A DNA stretch of 45,784 nt from Treponema sp. (GTDB lineage: Bacteria; Spirochaetota; Spirochaetia; Treponematales; Treponemataceae), in contig JAFZRP010000106.1 in assembly GCA_017619795.1 (NCBI GenBank), positions 1 through 45,784 of the forward strand, given 5' to 3'. How positions within the stretch are numbered: position 1 is the first letter of the stretch; the number at the start of each line of letters is the position of its first letter. Of the stretch, positions 9,332-18,301 are shown piece by piece. The position numbers were made by a program, and so were the translations under genes. Below the pieces are notes generated by a model that was not told where the DNA came from, did no database searches, and worked only from the letters and a program-made list of their open reading frames with translations.

Positions 9332-10519
9332 TTAGTGTCGTAAAATATTTTTTAAAGCTTTTAATATATTCCAGATGCAGAGTAAAAATTTATTCTTATC
9401 CACAACCGTCTTTTTAAATTCAATATGTTTTAATAGTTTTTTACGACTATTGATACTCCTTAGATATTCCTTAGGGGTTGGTTGTAATTGTAATTCTTCT
9501 ATTCTAGGAATACTATTTGATGAACCATCAATTAAACTATCCAAAACATCCATTACAACCTGAGCCCCATGTCCAACATTTGGAAAATTTAATCTTCTAT
9601 ATTTTTGTATATTTTCTTTGTATTCTTTATTCTCCAATACTTTAATTATGGTTTCTCGCAAATCTTTTTTAGCAGTTTTTATTACAAAATCATAATTGCA
9701 TTCTGGTTTTCTTGGTGGATTTACATCAGGAACAAGCCAATCAGTAACAGCAATACTATTTCTTTCCATTAACATTGCTTCTGAAAGAGTTGAAGATTCT
9801 TCTGAAACTAGAACATCACATAATGCAATTGCATTAAAGATATTAATTTGTGTATCCAAAATAAAAACATTTTTTAATCCTAATGCACGAGTTTTCTCAT
9901 CAACTTCTTTTATTATTCTTACCTGTTCTGGAAATTTGTCAGGAGATAGTGGAAATTGTTTGATTATCAAATTAACATCCAAATCTCTAACAGACTCTGC
10001 TATTTCAACCTGTCTACCATCCCATTCCCATGATGGTGCATATAAAACAGTCTTCTTAGTTGGATCAATTCCATAATCAGAGATTATTTTTTCTTTTTCT
10101 TTCGTAAAATCTTGTGAAACTGTTTTATCAGCTTTTATCCAACCACTTAAATAACATCCATACCTAGGTCTAACAAAATCATAACAAGATGCATCATGCC
10201 ACATGTCAGCCCAAATCTTACTTGGAAGGAATCCAACATCAAATATATTCCAAAATTCATTTTTCCACATTATTGGCCATTCACCATGTTGTTGAGTTAA
10301 ATCATGGAGTGTAATAACAGAAAATTTGCTATTCTTTGGCCAATTTACATGAGAAAGATAAAAACCTATTTCACATTTATGCATAGGATTATCAGTTATA
10401 GTAACTTTATATCCTCTCTTTAAAGCTTCAATGGCAATAGGTTCACAACATTGGCGTTCTACCTTGTCAGTGCAAATAAACGTTATGTCTTTTTTTATAT
10501 CTTTCATTTTATTAGGCAT
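9332..10519 (-). CDS. Glycerophosphotransferase-like enzyme next to the lic genes
   Basis: About 395 aa. It resembles the C-terminal part of the CDP-glycerol glycerophosphotransferase family: KKTVLYAPSWEWDGRQ, LIIKQFPLSPDKF, LCDVLVSEESSTLSEAM and NSIAVTDW correspond to the UDP/CDP-binding half, and HHDLT-type VITLHDLTQQHGEWP to the conserved His region. The frame is open further upstream, inside the transporter gene, but the ATG at 10519 overlaps the transporter stop by a few bases and has GGA 8 nt upstream; 10507 is an alternative. Beside LicA/B/C it is a good candidate for attaching phosphocholine or another CDP-activated phospho-group. That role is inference. Confidence 0.7.
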   Translation of the reverse strand: MPNKMKDIKKDITFICTDKVERQCCEPIAIEALKRGYKVTITDNPMHKCEIGFYLSHVNWPKNSKFSVITLHDLTQQHGEWPIMWKNEFWNIFDVGFLPSKIWADMWHDASCYDFVRPRYGCYLSGWIKADKTVSQDFTKEKEKIISDYGIDPTKKTVLYAPSWEWDGRQVEIAESVRDLDVNLIIKQFPLSPDKFPEQVRIIKEVDEKTRALGLKNVFILDTQINIFNAIALCDVLVSEESSTLSEAMLMERNSIAVTDWLVPDVNPPRKPECNYDFVIKTAKKDLRETIIKVLENKEYKENIQKYRRLNFPNVGHGAQVVMDVLDSLIDGSSNSIPRIEELQLQPTPKEYLRSINSRKKLLKHIEFKKTVVDKNKFLLCIWNILKALKNILRH

Positions 10520-11483
10520 TCTGTTGTTCCGATATTTCTTCTTTTTTTTCTTTCTTAAACAATTCTTTATAATCTGCACCCGCAAGAATTGCAAAAATAA
10601 GAACTGCAATTGTACAAAGGATTGTTATTGGGTTGAGCAGGCTATAGTTCTTCATAAAGATTACTCCAAAAATTACGGCCCAGGCAGAATAGGTAATATT
10701 CAAAGCCATAGATTTTGAAGCACCAATCTGAGAAATTGCCTTGTAGTAAAAGAGATAAGAAACTGTAGCAAACAAAGCAGCAATTGCAATTACAGGAATG
10801 AGCCAGCCCGTTCCATTAAAGAGACTTACTGTAAAGCCCCAGCCCTTCATAATTGGAATAATAACTACACCATATACGATAGCAGAGGTTGTCTGACGAA
10901 TCTGGAGTGCAAGCTCGTCGGTTACTGCTTCATCCTGTACACTCTTTGCAATAATAACTGCTTCGATTCCCCAGCCGAATGCACACATAAGAGTTCCTGC
11001 AAATCCAAGCCAGAAGTTTGTAATGTTAATTTCTGGGCTGTATGAAAGTCCGTATACTCCAAGAAGAGAAAGTACAAGGAATATCCAGCGGTACCACTGC
11101 ATTTTTTCTTTGAGGAAAAGATATGCAAGAACAGCACCAATTGCAGGGAAGATTGCACTTGCAACTGCTCCGATTGAAGCACCCATATTTGCTACTGAAA
11201 GAACATAACCAGTCATTCCAACAGGTCCGCCGATTACAGCAGCAAGAATTACAAATTTTCCGCTCTTTGTTTTTAAAGCTCTTACAAAAGCAGGAAGCTT
11301 ACCTCTTACACCATTAAAAATACATGCCCAGATTGCAGAAAAAAAGTCATGTAAGAATGTACTTACAAAAGGAGCCAAAAGTACAGCCTGTTCTGTACTT
11401 ACAAAAGGTGTCATTCCCAATGCTATGCCAAGAATAATTGTTTCAATTGCCCAGGTAATACCTGCGATAATACCAGCTATCAT
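10512..11483 (-). CDS. licB: LicB-like choline permease (DMT/EamA family)
   Basis: A 323-aa membrane protein with ten hydrophobic helices in two EamA repeats, starting MIAGIIAGITWAIETIILG. It lies between LicA and a transferase, the arrangement in lic1 loci where LicB imports choline for LicA. Residues PVGMTGYVLSVANMGASIG and AFGWGIEAVIIAKS resemble LicB rather than generic RhaT-type exporters. The Lys/Glu-rich tail is cytoplasmic. A strong TAGGAG precedes the ATG. Substrate assigned mainly by context. Confidence 0.85.
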   Translation of the reverse strand: MIAGIIAGITWAIETIILGIALGMTPFVSTEQAVLLAPFVSTFLHDFFSAIWACIFNGVRGKLPAFVRALKTKSGKFVILAAVIGGPVGMTGYVLSVANMGASIGAVASAIFPAIGAVLAYLFLKEKMQWYRWIFLVLSLLGVYGLSYSPEINITNFWLGFAGTLMCAFGWGIEAVIIAKSVQDEAVTDELALQIRQTTSAIVYGVVIIPIMKGWGFTVSLFNGTGWLIPVIAIAALFATVSYLFYYKAISQIGASKSMALNITYSAWAVIFGVIFMKNYSLLNPITILCTIAVLIFAILAGADYKELFKKEKKEEISEQQNA

Positions 11484-11506
11484 TTATTTTTCTCCTACTT
11501 GAATTA

Positions 11507-12427
11507 TTACAAAGCCTTATAGGCACTAATATTTTTCTTTAATCTTTCGTAACGCCCATCTGCATATTCCTGCATGAATGCACCGTCAAAAGGAACACGT
11601 GTGAGCCCCCAGAGTGTCCAAAGATAATCTACATAAAGCTTTGCAGCTATAAACTTTTTCTTTTCTTCTACTCCAGCTGTTTTGTTTTCAACTGAATAGT
11701 AAGCTTTCAAAAATTCATCATCTTCTTTTTCGCTGTATTCTGCTTCAATTGAAAGACATGAAAGATCCCACATTGCTTCATTCATTCCTGAGTATTCCCA
11801 GTCAATAAGATAAAGTTTGCCCTTGTCATTCAATACCCAGTTTGCAACAAGTGAATCGCAATGGCATGGTACACGAGGAGCAGGTTTATCACCGTCTACT
11901 GCAGCCTTAATTTCCATAACAGTTTTCTTTACAGCTTCATAATCATCATAGAAGGCTACTCCACCGTCACGGATAATTTTTTCATAAAGCTCTGCCATTT
12001 CAAATACTTCGAATCTTACACCTGTATCTACACCGCAGGTATGAAGCTTATGAAATATTTCAGCAGCCTGTTTAAGTACTTCAGGCTTTTTCATTACAGA
12101 ATTATCCATCGGCTGTGGATTTGTAATGAATCTCATTACCTTTGTTCCGTCATCTCCAAAATAAAGAAGTTCAGAATCTATACCAAGCTTGCAGGCAAGT
12201 TCTGTACTCTTTCTTTCATCCATACGGTTAATCATCTTTTCTGTACCTTCACCTGGTATACGAACCAAAAGCTCTTCACCATTTTTGAGGGTAACCTTAT
12301 AAGAATGATTTGTGAGTCCACCAAGACGTTCAATTTTTTCATAATCCTTATCTTTACCAGTCTTTGCCAGCAATTCTTTTACTACAGGAAGATCTGCCTG
12401 TTCTATCTCCCTAACCAGTTCTGCCAT
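11507..12427 (-). CDS. licA: Choline (or ethanolamine) kinase LicA
   Basis: Phosphorylates choline with ATP to phosphocholine in the cytoplasm. The 306-aa protein has the kinase-like fold of choline/ethanolamine kinases: LGGLTNHSYKV (glycine-rich region near 36-46), VRIPGEGTEKMINR, the catalytic HCD (189-191) in PCHCDSLVANWVL and the metal-binding LIDWEYSGMN (207-216). AGGAGG lies just upstream of the ATG, and the gene is 11 nt after licC. With LicB and LicC it forms a complete uptake-phosphorylation-activation chain. Confidence 0.92.
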   Translation of the reverse strand: MAELVREIEQADLPVVKELLAKTGKDKDYEKIERLGGLTNHSYKVTLKNGEELLVRIPGEGTEKMINRMDERKSTELACKLGIDSELLYFGDDGTKVMRFITNPQPMDNSVMKKPEVLKQAAEIFHKLHTCGVDTGVRFEVFEMAELYEKIIRDGGVAFYDDYEAVKKTVMEIKAAVDGDKPAPRVPCHCDSLVANWVLNDKGKLYLIDWEYSGMNEAMWDLSCLSIEAEYSEKEDDEFLKAYYSVENKTAGVEEKKKFIAAKLYVDYLWTLWGLTRVPFDGAFMQEYADGRYERLKKNISAYKAL

Positions 12428-12438
12428 TTATTTTCCTC

Positions 12439-13308
12439 CTAATTTGTTTTAGTTAATTCTTTAGTTTCATATTTATATGTATAATGTTTTCCCATACAGT
12501 CAAACATAAAACCACCAGCTTCTGTTGTAGAGCTTTCTACACGTTTTATATTAATGATGTCTTTTTCATTTACATTAAGCTGTTTTGCAATTTCTTTTAT
12601 TATTTCTGATCTTGTATCAGTTATATATGAGTTATCAAAGATTCTCAGTTCATCAAGTGTATCAAACTCAAAAATAACGTCCGGTTCATATTTTCTGATT
12701 TTCATTTTGAGTGTATCAAGATGTGCCATGAAAATCTTTTCCCAGAGTTTACCTTTTGTTTCTTCTTTATTGTATTCTGCTTCCAGAATTGTAAGAAACT
12801 TTTGTGAAAAATTCTGGCTCCAGAATGTATGACCAAGCATATACCAGGCTTTTTCTCCTCCGATAACAACAGAATTAATATAGCCGTCTTGATCTTCTGT
12901 CATACACCACTCTTCTGTGTGACCTTGTGCATATTCAGCCGCATAATAAGAATCATCTACTTCTTTTTCAAAGGGATTTTGTGCAAAATAATTGTCAGAA
13001 GAACATATGTAACTGTCTCCAAGAACCTCTCGGACAGCCCAGATACTTCCGTTATTGTTTCTTGTAAGATATTCTGAGTTATGAATAAGATTTACTCCGT
13101 ACTTTTCCTTAAGGTATTCAAACTGCTCGGCTTTATAGCCTGTTATGATATAAATATCTTTTATCCCTGCTTGCTTTATCTGCTTTATCTGACGTTCTAT
13201 AAGAATTTCCCCTTTTACTTCTATAAGTGCCTTGTGTTTTTCGTAAGATAAAGGCGCAAACCTGCTACTTGTACCAGCTGACATTATGATTGCGTTTTTT
13301 ACTAACAT
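12439..13308 (-). CDS. licC: CTP:phosphocholine cytidylyltransferase (LicC) with C-terminal extension
   Basis: Sugar-nucleotidyltransferase-fold enzyme that activates phosphocholine to CDP-choline. AIIMSAGTSSRFAPLS (residues 6-21) and EKHKALIEVKGE form the nucleotide-binding signature; IYIITGYKAEQF, NNNGSIWAV and ICSSDNYF follow the LicC order. At 289 aa it is about 55-60 residues longer than pneumococcal LicC. The extra tail (ELRIFDN... to KYETKELTKTN) contains a small alpha-beta segment of unknown role. It is 2 nt from the TagD-like gene and 11 nt from licA. Confidence 0.9.
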   Translation of the reverse strand: MLVKNAIIMSAGTSSRFAPLSYEKHKALIEVKGEILIERQIKQIKQAGIKDIYIITGYKAEQFEYLKEKYGVNLIHNSEYLTRNNNGSIWAVREVLGDSYICSSDNYFAQNPFEKEVDDSYYAAEYAQGHTEEWCMTEDQDGYINSVVIGGEKAWYMLGHTFWSQNFSQKFLTILEAEYNKEETKGKLWEKIFMAHLDTLKMKIRKYEPDVIFEFDTLDELRIFDNSYITDTRSEIIKEIAKQLNVNEKDIINIKRVESSTTEAGGFMFDCMGKHYTYKYETKELTKTN

Positions 13309-13310
13309 TA

Positions 13311-13712
13311 TTATTGTTCGCCTTTTGATAACAAATCAGTTTTTATCTGTGTAGTACTTATTTCTGGGGTTCTTGGTAAATAAACGACTTCACACTGTTC
13401 TTTTAAGAAATCAAATTTTCCTTTCCAGTCATCACCCATAACAAAAGTATCTATATGATATTCTTTTACATCTGTTTTCTTTTGTTCCCAACACTCTTCT
13501 GGGATAACAAGATCTACATAACGAATAGCTTCAAGAAGCTGTTTTCTTTTTTCATAGGAAAAATAACATTTTTTTTGTTTTTCATTCCAATTAAACTCAT
13601 CCGTACTTAAAGCAACAATTAAGTAATCACCTAAAGCTTTAGCACGCTTCAATAAATTAATATGTCCATAATGCAATAAATCAAAAGTTCCATATGTAAT
13701 TATACGTTTCAT
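13311..13712 (-). CDS. tagD: Glycerol-3-phosphate cytidylyltransferase (TagD-like)
   Basis: A 133-aa cytidylyltransferase with the HxGH motif (H14-Y-G-H17) in [29 protein letters not shown], and the [11 protein letters not shown] variant of the RTxGISTT signature. The normal reaction is CTP plus sn-glycerol 3-phosphate to CDP-glycerol. Length matches TagD. Within the operon it could feed the two glycerophosphotransferase-like genes. GAGGAG precedes the start. The family also includes enzymes acting on other small phospho-alcohols, so the exact substrate is open. Confidence 0.86.
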   Translation of the reverse strand: MKRIITYGTFDLLHYGHINLLKRAKALGDYLIVALSTDEFNWNEKQKKCYFSYEKRKQLLEAIRYVDLVIPEECWEQKKTDVKEYHIDTFVMGDDWKGKFDFLKEQCEVVYLPRTPEISTTQIKTDLLSKGEQ

Positions 13713-13747
13713 CTTCAGTCTCCTCTCGAAACAGTTTCTGTTATTTT

Positions 13748-15580
13748 TTATTTTAAGGTCTCGTGCCTTATTGCCTCAATCAATAAATCATTATTCTCTG
13801 GTTCAAGAATTGCAAGACGCATGAAATTTCTACCTTCAAACAAATGCTTACGCACAAGATTCTTAACCAAAAGATTATGATTCTCTAACAAACTCTCTGT
13901 AAGTTCTGTAATATTCTGCTTTCCATTATATTCGCATAAAATATAATTTGCCTGACTTGGATATGCTTTTATTCCAGATATATTAGATAAAGCTTTAGAA
14001 AAACGTTTTCTTTCATCTGCAAGTTTATCGCAAGCTTCTTTATAATTGCTTTTATATTTATCAAAAATCTGTAAGAAATACTCACCAAATGAATTAATAT
14101 TCCAGATAGAATTATTCTTTGTCACTTTTTCAATCAATTCTGGATTAGAATTGACTAGAATTCCCAACCTTAAGCCTGGCACGCCATAACTCTTACTAAT
14201 TGATTTAATAATTACAAGATTTGGATATTTTTCAATAATACTTTCATCAATTAATGTATAACGTATTTCTTTATCAGCAAAATCAATAAATGATTCATCA
14301 AATATTAACTGAACATTTCTTGTTTTTAATTCATCAAGAAGTTTTAATACATCTTCTTTTTTTAAGAAGTGACCTGTCGGATTATCAGGATTTATTAAAA
14401 GAACATTATTTGCACCACTTTTATCAACAGCTGTTAAAATATCACTTACAGTATATTCAAATATATTTTTATTCACGGGAATCTCCACAATTTCTGAATT
14501 ACAGAAACGAGCAGGATATTCATTAAAGGTCGGATAAGGGATTGCTGTTTTTCCTGTAACCATAGAACAAAAAGAATTTATAAGTTCTGCAGCACCATTT
14601 CCAACGACAATATGCTCTGGTAAGATATTAAATATTTTTCCTGCAAGTAAATTCTGCTCTTTCGCTCCGCTTGGATAAGCTCTTAAAAGAATATCAAAAC
14701 TTGACTTTAATTCTTCACTCAGTTTTTTGGGTGGGAAGAATGGATTTACAAGATAACAGAAATCAATAATTTGTGGAAATCTCCAATATCCACCAAAACG
14801 ATTTTCCATCATTGTGAGTTTTTCAGAAGTTGGAGCAAATCTATTTTCTGCTATAGCTAAATCAGCTGGATCATCAATTTCATACCACTGATCACCACGA
14901 ACTTCAAAACCTTTTAGATTTGTTTTACTTAGGAAAGTAATCACTTTCAATACAGTTTCATAATATTCATTTTTACCAAAAGCTTTTTGATATGATTCCA
15001 AAAATGGAACATAATACTGTTCTGAAAATTCTTTAGAAAGCTTATATATATTTACGGTCTTGTAATAATTACTGATATCATTCCAATTAAAATGTGCCTT
15101 ATCAAGCATACCTACAATATTTTTTTCTTCATCCAGCAAGGTACACGTCCCATCCATCCAAGGTTCAAAATGCGATACCATTGCCAGATTTTTATCTTGA
15201 CTTTCAATTAAATCCATTAAAATTTTATCATCAAATATAATATCGCTTTCTAAAAGAACAGTATCGTCTTCTATAAGTTTATCTTTTGCCAGCCATAATG
15301 AATAAATATTGTTTGTTTTATCATAAATAGGGTTATCTATATATTCGATAACCATTCCATTTAATCTTTTTTCATCAAATTTTGATCTTATAAATTCTTT
15401 TAATACTTCACTTCTATAACCAGTTACAATAACAAATTTTTTAATATTTGCTTTAATCAAAGCTTCTATAGCATATTCAATAAGAGCTTTACCATTTACC
15501 TGAACCATACATTTTGTACCATTCTGAGTATAACGGCCTAAACGTTTTCCCATTCCTGCTGCTAACATTAAAGCCTGCAT
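13748..15580 (-). CDS. Fusion: CTP:phospho-X cytidylyltransferase + HisC/CobD-like PLP enzyme
   Basis: A 610-aa two-domain protein, probably the first gene of the operon. Residues 1-245 form a nucleotidyltransferase like LicC ([11 protein letters not shown] at 5-15, [29 protein letters not shown] as the metal site, [12 protein letters not shown]). Residues about 265-610 form a fold-type I PLP enzyme of the HisC/CobD group ([15 protein letters not shown] at 397-403, D428 in IFDESF, Schiff-base K463 in [15 protein letters not shown]588 in NFMRLAI). A single polypeptide can thus make an amine phosphate and CDP-activate it. Known parallels are the PntC cytidylyltransferase-aminotransferase fusion for aminoethylphosphonate and the Campylobacter CobD-like serine-phosphate decarboxylase. 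No PEP mutase is in the window, so phosphoethanolamine from phosphoserine is as likely as a phosphonate. AAGGGG lies 7 nt before the ATG. Confidence 0.85.
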   Translation of the reverse strand: MQALMLAAGMGKRLGRYTQNGTKCMVQVNGKALIEYAIEALIKANIKKFVIVTGYRSEVLKEFIRSKFDEKRLNGMVIEYIDNPIYDKTNNIYSLWLAKDKLIEDDTVLLESDIIFDDKILMDLIESQDKNLAMVSHFEPWMDGTCTLLDEEKNIVGMLDKAHFNWNDISNYYKTVNIYKLSKEFSEQYYVPFLESYQKAFGKNEYYETVLKVITFLSKTNLKGFEVRGDQWYEIDDPADLAIAENRFAPTSEKLTMMENRFGGYWRFPQIIDFCYLVNPFFPPKKLSEELKSSFDILLRAYPSGAKEQNLLAGKIFNILPEHIVVGNGAAELINSFCSMVTGKTAIPYPTFNEYPARFCNSEIVEIPVNKNIFEYTVSDILTAVDKSGANNVLLINPDNPTGHFLKKEDVLKLLDELKTRNVQLIFDESFIDFADKEIRYTLIDESIIEKYPNLVIIKSISKSYGVPGLRLGILVNSNPELIEKVTKNNSIWNINSFGEYFLQIFDKYKSNYKEACDKLADERKRFSKALSNISGIKAYPSQANYILCEYNGKQNITELTESLLENHNLLVKNLVRKHLFEGRNFMRLAILEPENNDLLIEAIRHETLK

Positions 15581-15600
15581 ATTTTTGCCCCTTATTCTTT

Positions 15601-15642
15601 CTATTCAATGAATCTATTTAAAACATTTTGTTTAACACTCAT
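15601..15642 (-). other. Possible 13-codon leader peptide
   Basis: Reads MSVKQNVLNRFIE then stop. It begins shortly after the predicted transcription start, has AGGA about 10 nt before the ATG, and ends 20 nt before the fusion gene start. It could be a translated leader of the long operon or chance. Confidence 0.25.
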
Positions 15643-15666
15643 TTTTTAATTGTCCTAAATATAAAT

Positions 15667-15695
15667 ATTTTATCATAATTAGAAAAAATAATAAA
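15667..15695 (-). promoter_or_regulatory. Candidate sigma70 promoter of the polysaccharide operon
   Basis: TTTATT (15695-15690) and TAAAAT (15672-15667) are separated by 17 nt on the minus strand; transcription would begin near 15660, about 80 nt before the fusion-gene start. In AT-rich DNA such matches arise by chance, so confidence is modest. Confidence 0.35.
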
Positions 15696-15900
15696 GCGAT
15701 TAAAAAATCAAGGCAAAATATGACTCATATCTATGCATTCGTATTTTCCAACCATTTTTTGTTCCACTCAATTCGATACAAACCATGCTGTTCTACAGTT
15801 GACCCAAATATACTAAGACAACTTATTTTTGTAATTCTTTCTATACTAGTTTTCACCATATACGCAATAACAATCCATATTTTTGTTACAGTAAACTATT

Positions 15901-17919
15901 CTAAAATCTTGGAATATCTGCAAAATATTTCTTACGTAGCATATCCAATATCTCTGGATGCTGATCAAGAAAAATGAAAATTTTATCTTTATAATCCTTT
16001 TCAATTACTGTTGGCACAATTCCTATAAGTCCTTTATTATTGTATTTACAAACTCCCAAAGAATAATCTTTGTTTTCAATAATTGTATTTAAATCTTCTC
16101 TACGCTGTTTAATTAATGAATCAATATACTCAGAAGAATTATCTAATAAAGTTTTAAAATTTTCTTTTAATTCTTCTTCAGTTTTTGGTTTATCTATTAG
16201 ATTTGCTTTTAAATATTCATTTATCGTTTGTGTAGCATACTCCAATAACTGAACTTCCATATTTTGTTTTAGATTCTTAAACAAGAGTTCTTTTGCTTGA
16301 TTCAATTGTTCTTCATTTGCATAAAATGATTTATAACATGCATTCAATAATTCTTCGTCACATAGGATATTTTCAACTTCCTGTACATCAATACAGAAAA
16401 TTGAATCCTTTTTCCACCTGTTTTTTTGTTCATCTGTATGAAAATCTCCATCAATAATACCAATCGCTTTATTTCCATGTATATTAGACGATTTATTAAA
16501 AGCTCTTGTATAACTGATTACTTGAAGATGTCCTTCTGCAGGAATAATTGTGTAATCAGGAAAGAGACGTGTATATAATTTATAATCGAGACTTGATTTT
16601 GTTCCTTCACAAAAAAGAATTGGTTTACGACTACCTAACAATTCCATATAAAGAATTTCTGGAAGTTCATCATCAATAGGGAGTCTTTCAATATCCCATT
16701 GAGCAGGCGGGGCATAACTTTTCATCCAAAGTTTTTCGGCATTAACTCTTGAAGTTGCAAAATCCAGATTATGGGTTAGATAAATGAATCTGCAATCGGT
16801 TCGTTCACGTTCCAAACGATTCCATAGCTTTATCACTAATGCTAAATGCAGATGATTTTCTGGTTCATCTACAATAATAAAACTGTTTGGTTTTGATAAT
16901 AAAATATGAGCAATATAATAAAAAATTGCTTTTTCGCCATCACTTAATTCCATAAAATCATATTTTCGCTCACCATTTTCTATAGATACAATTAGTTGCC
17001 CTTTATTATATTCTAATTTTCGATGAATTAAAATTTCATTCCAGATAGAAATAACATGCTCTAATACAGTTTCTTCTCTTTGACAATTAATTCCTTTTTT
17101 ATGATTTTCAAAAAACTCATTAGCATTAGCATTTTGTTCTTCGACTAGTGATCTATAAACATTTTGTAAATCCTGTTCTAAAGCTCTTGCAAAATCTAAA
17201 TTTTTACATAATTTGTCATCAGTTTGATAACTCCACAGATGTTCTCTCGAACTATTTCCAAGAGAAACAGAATCTATTCTTGATAATACAAATAGTTTCT
17301 GTGCTGGAATTATTGCTACATTCTTATCAAGTACAACCTTTGAATTTCTAGCAAAAGAACTCTTTCCCGAACCATTTGCTCCTATAATCACAAAGTTCTT
17401 ATCAGGATTGCTAAAATACTTAAATGCATATATTTGAGCTAATTGTAAATATTCAATACTTTCAATATTTTCAGTTTGATTAAGTAAATTAAATAAATTA
17501 TTAATAAATCCATTTTTAGCTTGGAAATCAATATCATCGTGTATAATTTGATTATACCAATTGATACATCCTCCTAAATAGCTCTTTATTTTTCGAATTA
17601 TACTTGATTGATTCAATGTATTGAAAACTAATTGTAAATACTGACCTGAAATGTTCTTTGATTCATCAATTGCATCAATAATACTAGAATATTTTTGTAT
17701 AATATTATTTATGATCTCAGTATTTCTATAGGCGGAATGTACTAACCTTTCAAAATCGCAATTATCCGGTAAAACCAATGAATACATATCTTTTATCTTA
17801 TTTTCATTTGGTTTTAAGGTAAATTCTATAAAATTCAGAAAAGAAATATAGGATTCTTTTTGTCTTTCTATTATCTGAGGTATTTTTTCTTTTAATTCAT
17901 TTATTGTTTTCTCATCCAT
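15901..17919 (-). CDS. AAA/ABC ATPase fused to TOPRIM (DUF4435-like) nuclease; PARIS-like
   Basis: A 672-aa protein. Residues 1-170 are helical and unassigned. The ATPase core has Walker A GANGSGKS (180-187), an ABC-type signature LSDGE (325-329), Walker B FIIVDEPE (347-354) and the H-loop YLTHNLD (H383). From about 428 a TOPRIM-like domain follows: ILFCEGTKSSLDY (E438), GIIDGDFHTDE (D490, D492) and a DVQEVENIL stretch. This ATPase plus DUF4435 order is that of PARIS anti-phage systems (AriA ATPase, AriB TOPRIM), which also occur as single fused genes; OLD-family nucleases are the wider relatives. Last gene of a three-gene minus-strand operon. GAGGAATGAAAAA precedes the ATG. Confidence 0.75.
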   Translation of the reverse strand: MDEKTINELKEKIPQIIERQKESYISFLNFIEFTLKPNENKIKDMYSLVLPDNCDFERLVHSAYRNTEIINNIIQKYSSIIDAIDESKNISGQYLQLVFNTLNQSSIIRKIKSYLGGCINWYNQIIHDDIDFQAKNGFINNLFNLLNQTENIESIEYLQLAQIYAFKYFSNPDKNFVIIGANGSGKSSFARNSKVVLDKNVAIIPAQKLFVLSRIDSVSLGNSSREHLWSYQTDDKLCKNLDFARALEQDLQNVYRSLVEEQNANANEFFENHKKGINCQREETVLEHVISIWNEILIHRKLEYNKGQLIVSIENGERKYDFMELSDGEKAIFYYIAHILLSKPNSFIIVDEPENHLHLALVIKLWNRLERERTDCRFIYLTHNLDFATSRVNAEKLWMKSYAPPAQWDIERLPIDDELPEILYMELLGSRKPILFCEGTKSSLDYKLYTRLFPDYTIIPAEGHLQVISYTRAFNKSSNIHGNKAIGIIDGDFHTDEQKNRWKKDSIFCIDVQEVENILCDEELLNACYKSFYANEEQLNQAKELLFKNLKQNMEVQLLEYATQTINEYLKANLIDKPKTEEELKENFKTLLDNSSEYIDSLIKQRREDLNTIIENKDYSLGVCKYNNKGLIGIVPTVIEKDYKDKIFIFLDQHPEILDMLRKKYFADIPRF

Positions 17920-17977
17920 TTTTTCATTCCTCTGATAGTAAAATATCTATTTGAATAATAGGATTCATATTAAATTG

Positions 17978-18036
17978 ATTTGTTTTCTTACAGAAAAAAA
18001 AGATTCTATCGATTCTCTCTCCATAAGAAAACAAAT
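17978..18036. repeat. 13-bp perfect inverted repeat before the ATPase-TOPRIM gene
   Basis: ATTTGTTTTCTTA (17978-17990) is repeated inverted as TAAGAAAACAAAT (18024-18036) with a 33-nt spacer. It lies in the 140-bp gap between the HNH gene and the ATPase gene. It may be an operator or an mRNA hairpin that sets the ATPase level. Confidence 0.6.
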
Positions 18037-18059
18037 GTCAAAGAACTCAAGCAATGTAA

Positions 18060-18287
18060 TTAATGACGTCCATAGGTTCTTGTGTTTTTATGACAATCTA
18101 AACAGAGAATTTTACAGTTTGAAAGAGTATCATGACCACCAGCACGCACAGAGGTTTTATGATGCGCATCCCAAGCACCTCTTTCTCCTTCTTCGTGATT
18201 TTGCCATACCAATTGTTTTCCGCAACACTCACAATGTCCACCAGCTCTTTTAAAAGCTTCCCATTTTACACTTTCTGAAAATGCCAT
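18060..18287 (-). CDS. Small HNH endonuclease
   Basis: A 75-aa protein that is essentially one HNH domain: a zinc-binding CECCGKQ pair, WDAHHKTSVRAGG with the catalytic HH, the N of LSNCKILCLDCHKNT and a second cysteine pair (CLDCH). Stand-alone HNH proteins of this size nick or cut double-stranded DNA, often within mobile or defence modules. GGGAGG precedes the ATG. It follows the 82-aa gene by 14 nt, so the two are cotranscribed and probably translated together. Confidence 0.88.
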   Translation of the reverse strand: MAFSESVKWEAFKRAGGHCECCGKQLVWQNHEEGERGAWDAHHKTSVRAGGHDTLSNCKILCLDCHKNTRTYGRH

Positions 18288-18301
18288 TTTTTCCTCCCAA
18301 A

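Larger units (their letters stand above)
15581..15900. other. Leader region of the polysaccharide operon
   Basis: No confident gene. On the minus strand it holds a promoter-like pair (15667-15695), a 13-codon ORF at 15601-15642 (MSVKQNVLNRFIE) with AGGA about 10 nt upstream that ends shortly before the fusion gene, and a 42-codon ORF at 15731-15859 (ending GLYRIEWNKKWLENTNA) without a ribosome site that may be a gene remnant. I saw no strong terminator after the ATPase-TOPRIM gene. Confidence 0.5.

Noticed and set aside
11861..12442. 193-aa plus-strand frame
   Set aside because: Antisense to licA; rich in Phe/Tyr/Cys as expected of a shadow frame.
13748..15580. Assigning the fused enzyme outright as PntC (aminoethylphosphonate)
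   Set aside because: No PEP mutase or phosphonopyruvate decarboxylase gene lies in the window and the PLP domain looks HisC/CobD-like rather than class V, so the substrate was left open.
15720..15977. 85-aa plus-strand frame
   Set aside because: Overlaps the end of the ATPase-TOPRIM gene antisense; hydrophobic by chance in AT-rich DNA.
15901..18287. Septu (ATPase plus HNH) assignment
   Set aside because: The HNH protein is only 75 aa and the ATPase carries its own TOPRIM domain, unlike the PtuA/PtuB pair; PARIS-like fits better.
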